64,000 bases of DNA from Stropharia rugosoannulata (lineage: Eukaryota; Basidiomycota; Agaricomycetes; Agaricales; Strophariaceae): contig JANCIK010000001.1 of NCBI GenBank assembly GCA_028532985.1, forward strand, positions 682,001-746,000, read 5' to 3'. Made by a program: the position numbers and the translations under genes. The notes beneath the pieces were generated by a model. It did not search any database, was not told where the DNA came from, and was given only the letters and a program-made list of their open reading frames with translations. This document shows, piece after piece, positions 60,075 to 64,000 of the stretch. How positions within the stretch are numbered: position 1 is the first letter of the stretch; the number at the start of each line of letters is the position of its first letter.

Positions 60075-63000
60075 ATCTCCGTACTAGCTCGTGGATTGAA
60101 TGGAGTATGGGTGGATTGGGCGAGGGAGATACAGTAGTACCGTTTATTCGAATGAACAGTTCGAGCTTTTATCATTGAGAGATCCGGACTTGTTTGCTTT
60201 ACGGTAAATACATACTATTTGTTGACTACCGCAGTGACATTGCCTCAACAAATTATGACAATCATGGTTGATGCAGATGCAGATGCCACGCCTTGCTATG
60301 CGCGCACAAGTTAGCATCGGGGAACTGCATCTTGACCGCACTCCCTCTGTCGGACACAATCATTCATCGATCCACAATTGACTATTAGAATAAGGAAAGT
60401 GGCTATTCTTGAGTTCTTGAGAAACAGTTAACGTGAAAGCTGGCAGGTTGGGAGTCGTTGGTGAATATTTGAAGTGCGAGGTCGATTAAGGGTGCCCATG
60501 CACTTACTACTACCTGTTGTCGACAAACACATGGGCTAAGTACTATGTAGATGAGTGACAGTTGATTATTTTTGACGAGACATAGGTATTCAAGGGTTTG
60601 GCTACTATCAAGGTAATCCCAAGGTAGGCCTAGTAAAGACGTTTCTAGCATTTCATGAATCATGCCTCATGCTCATAATCAACTTGAAAGGGTATTATAC
60701 ATAAGTATTTGACCGTTATGAGCACAGATCACCTTTGCACACCTTTGGCTAGCGAGGAGGGGCACGTAAGCGCCAGACTCAACGGCAAGTTCTATTTTGA
60801 ATGATACAGACTCGGATTTGAAGAAGTCGCAAGCAGGACCAGGTCACCCCAGCTCCATTAATGGTGCGGCTCGTACGTTCCAAGTCAACTTGAAGTCATC
60901 AAGTCAAATAAACCTTTCCCCGATGCTCGCCACCCGCAGTCGCAATTAGGCATTTCCATTACAAACGCTTGCACCTTTGATGTTCTAGTGTAACAATTCA
61001 ATTTGTTCCAACATACTTGCGAAATATTAATGAAATTATAACACCGATTACCCGAGTACAGTGTAGACAATTTGCTGAGCTTCCAGGCATATGCAGATAT
61101 TTACCAGGTAAGAATAGCCTCCGAAGCGCAGATCTCAGCATTGCATATCCCGATATGATTACGTTTCTCCCACTGCCAGTGGGGGCAAGGTGTGAGTTTA
61201 CTTATGTCTGGAAACAAACATGCCGCCACTCGTTTATTTCATTTTCTCTGTGAGAGAATGGTACACATATTAGTAAAGCATAGCCATATTTTTGTACCCG
61301 GGCAATGCAGGCATTTGCGCTGAACTTTCGGCCTGCTGGTTGGCGACTATGATACCGTCCGTTGGGGCCCTTTGTAGACTTGCTTTGTTATTCTGGGCGG
61401 CCAACCTTCAAGCACACTTGTTCTCTCTGCATAGTAACAACTGTTGAGGCTGTTCAGATTAATGACCTTAGGATAGGCCTTGCTTGCAAGCGCCTGAACT
61501 TAGGAACGACGTGAATGGTTGACGCACACACTTGTATGATTTTTCACAAAACATTCAAAAACTACTGATACAGAGGCTGACGCCAAGCTCTCATGTACCC
61601 AACAACCGGTGAGAGAATAACCAAATATGTCTAAGGGGTCGCCCGAAAACAGGGTTTCTGTCCAGGGTCGACCGGGGCGCATAGCGCGTCGGCGGTGCCA
61701 TGGGGGCCCCTGAGAAAGCGGAGGAAGGCCAGGTGGCCAAAGAAAGCAAAACTTCCCATTGGGTATTCTACCGTATATACTTTGGCATGCATCAGGCTTC
61801 CATTCAACTTGGAAATAAATGAAATAAGTATGACAATTGAATCGATTAATATTAGAAATGAGGCCTGAGGTATGACATGACACCGGGAGAATTGGTTCTG
61901 CTCTTCAATCAAATTCTTCCGTCCTAAACAAATCTTCCCCCCACTCTCCTGTGATACGTATATTATCAGCGAAGGTTCATATTAGTTTTGCTATCGGCAG
62001 ATCAGAGCCACTGCAGCACTTTGATCAAACATGCCTTCCACAAAACTCTTTAATGGACATTGCATGAAGTACTACGTATTGGGAGCATTAACGTCTCTTT
62101 TCTCAAAACAGCTTTGTCTGCGATAGCGGTACTGCCGCTATTGTCGCCTGGATTGACCTTTTCCGCAGTTTCGCCGTCATCCTCATGATGCATTTAATAT
62201 ATGCTAGCTGCTATGCACGGCTCAAAATACAAGTCAGTATCTTATCAAGAGCTGTTATAGACACTGCTGCCAACCTGAAATCCTCGGGGCATTTCCAATG
62301 CGATGGGTTTATCCAGACTTGAAGCTTTGAAGCTTTATGCATTGATGTATAATATAAATATAGATCACTGCTGGAGAGTACTTAAGTCGAGGGGCTGGGC
62401 GCTAAGCGGACTTTAAAACTCTATGACACCGAGGGCATCAGAATCAAATCCGTTGAACTAGCTGTCTTCCCTTGGTCTTCCCAACTTTGTCTCGAACTAT
62501 TCTTTACCTATTCTGAACTCCCTCTGAGCCTCGAGATGCCCCAACACATGTTGAACGTCATTGCTCATTTGTAATTATTTCCGTCAAGTTTTGTCGATTT
62601 TGTTGATTTTCGCGCTGCAATACGGTGGTTGTTCAGGCGTGCTGGATTCACACTCGTATACTCTCAGGCACACGGGCTCGAGGCAGGCACAATCTTGCAC
62701 TCTACAAGTCAAATATGATGTATCGTGACCTGTACTTGATGGCAAGGCGCTTGGATATCATCTCTAAATGATTTGAAAGAGCCCTCGGATGTTGAGATAT
62801 TTGCAGTACTGTTTCATTGGGCCTAACCGAGAGCAAAAGTGTTATGTTCCTAGGTGTGGACCCTCTCAATTAATCTAATAATTTCAAGTGCTCAAGCGCT
62901 CATGCATTAATAGAATCGGATACGTTCATCTGGGTGAGACTTTAGCTTATTCCCCTTGTTGTATAACTTCCGCTAAAGAGATGTCATTGGAGTGATTACC

Positions 63001-63571
63001 ACGCCCACCTTGTTATGGTAACCATCTTCAGCAGCAGCACGATCATTGACGAGCTTTAAGCGGTGTTGAACGATACTGCGTCCTCAACCTATTACAGATG
63101 GTATGTGTAGATAACCTGGCACTTAATGGTTGGTACACTCAATAGGCCGTTGAAAGCTAAGCATTCGCTCAAAGTTTATCTTCTTGTTATGTATTTCCTC
63201 TCGGAACCACTGCTCGTGGGACTGCAGATTGGGTACGTGTTACTGAATCCATTCATTATCCCAATTGAATGGTATCTGCATAGGCTGAGGTGGGCGCTTA
63301 ACTCAGGCACTTTGGGGCCAATAAAACATATTGGATCAAGTGTATGTATTTCACCATCATCGCATTATGTATGTGAGAAGCTCGGGCTTGCCACGATGGC
63401 TCATGCGGAACGTAATACCGGGGTAAGTGTTGCAAATGGATTCCGGTGATATAGGCTGATATTTATGCCTACTGGAGAAGACTGAAGAGTGCTGGCAGTA
63501 GATTCAATTCAAAAGTAGAATGGCATATAGGGATGGGACGGTCATATGTAGAGTAAACATAATTTTGAGGC

Positions 63572-63580
63572 TATATAAAA
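63572..63580 (+). promoter_or_regulatory. TATA box of the right-edge P450 gene
   Basis: tatataaaa ends 32 bp before the start codon at 63613. The spacing is short, so the 5' UTR would be very short or the start lies at the next site. Confidence 0.55.
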
Positions 63581-63612
63581 CGCTTATTCATTCAGGGACT
63601 GTAGAGCAAGAG

Positions 63613-64000
63613 ATGGAACCCACATTCGTCCACGATGCCCCCTCCACGACAATTCTACCCTTTATCACAGTCTTGATGTTTGTATTCCTTGGATGCTACG
63701 TCCTCCGTCAGCGAGGTGTGAGTTCTTTTGTTACTGAACACATTGCATTGGAGGACATGAAGCGAAGCTTACTTTCTCTGTATAGTTGGTCCATATTCCA
63801 ACAGTCGGGCTTTCCGATCCGTTCTTGTCGTGGATATCTGTCGCACACTACTTCTTCGACGCTCACAGCGTTCTAGCGCGGGGATATGTATTGGTAAGTA
63901 AGCTTGCCTCCAAATTTGCCTGTTCAACCAAGATCTGATGGAGGATTCTCAGTAGCCCCAAGGAACTTTCAGGTTGGCTACATTCTATGGCTGGACGTTC
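63613..64000 (+). CDS. cytochrome P450, N-terminal part only (runs off the right edge)
   Basis: Exons 63613-63717, 63786-63893 and 63956-64000 (open at the edge); introns 68 and 62 nt, all phase 0. The first exon encodes a membrane anchor (TTILPFITVLMFVFLGCYVL). The second begins LVHIPTVGLSDPFLSWIS and the third GTFRLATFYGWTF; these segments are typical of the N-terminal region of agaricomycete P450s before the A-helix. The second acceptor is the tag at 63953-63955, since using the preceding cag would put a stop in frame. The heme region lies outside the window, so activity cannot be judged. Confidence 0.8.

Larger units (their letters stand above)
59324..63612. other. 4.3 kb without a supported gene
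   Basis: Only short frames occur (at most about 127 codons), without recognisable domains or joinable exons, apart from one small glycine-rich frame listed separately. The right end is the promoter of the last P450. No tRNA, transposase or long repeat was recognised. Confidence 0.5.

Overview
The window reads as nuclear DNA of a basidiomycete fungus, most likely an Agaricomycete. The evidence is the very intron-dense gene structure (introns mostly 47-84 nt, GT/AG), and the gene types: F-box/LRR families, HET and NACHT-domain proteins, multi-exon membrane P450s, a wax-synthase-like acyltransferase and a DUF6699 protein. All exon models below were built by hand from donor/acceptor sites, reading-frame phase and family similarity. 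Every complete multi-exon model sums to a whole number of codons.

Layout. 0.5-1.7 kb: a proline-rich single-pass membrane protein. 2.0-6.0 kb: intronless ADE6 (FGAM synthase) on the minus strand. 6.0-16.0 kb: a 10 kb stretch with no gene I can support; from about 10.2 kb it becomes GC-rich and full of simple repeats. 16.1-19.9 kb: a 1254-aa disordered protein inside that GC-rich island. 19.9-27.0 kb: non-coding, with microsatellites and, at its right end, a decayed F-box pseudogene. 27.1-47.3 kb: gene-dense block with a wax-synthase-like enzyme, three intact F-box paralogues, the splicing factor NKAP, a 15-exon NIPA magnesium transporter, glyoxalase I and a HET protein. 47.5-49.4 kb: small heat-shock protein with a clear heat-shock element, and a DUF6699 protein. 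50.7-53.1 kb: 14-exon cytochrome P450. 54.7-56.1 kb: mitochondrial cytochrome c peroxidase. 56.9-59.3 kb: a NACHT NTPase whose exons run on into a PHD finger. 63.6 kb to the edge: the first three exons of a second P450.

Functionally this is a mixed chromosomal segment rather than one pathway. It combines housekeeping genes (ADE6, NKAP, NIPA, CCP1, GLO1, HSP20) with fast-evolving families (F-box, HET, NACHT, P450). The F-box genes share an exon plan and include one dead copy, so local duplication and decay is going on between about 26 and 47 kb. The most unusual items are the NACHT-PHD gene model, a 6-nt microexon in the NIPA gene, and a 14-nt microexon that carries the oxygen-binding motif of the P450.
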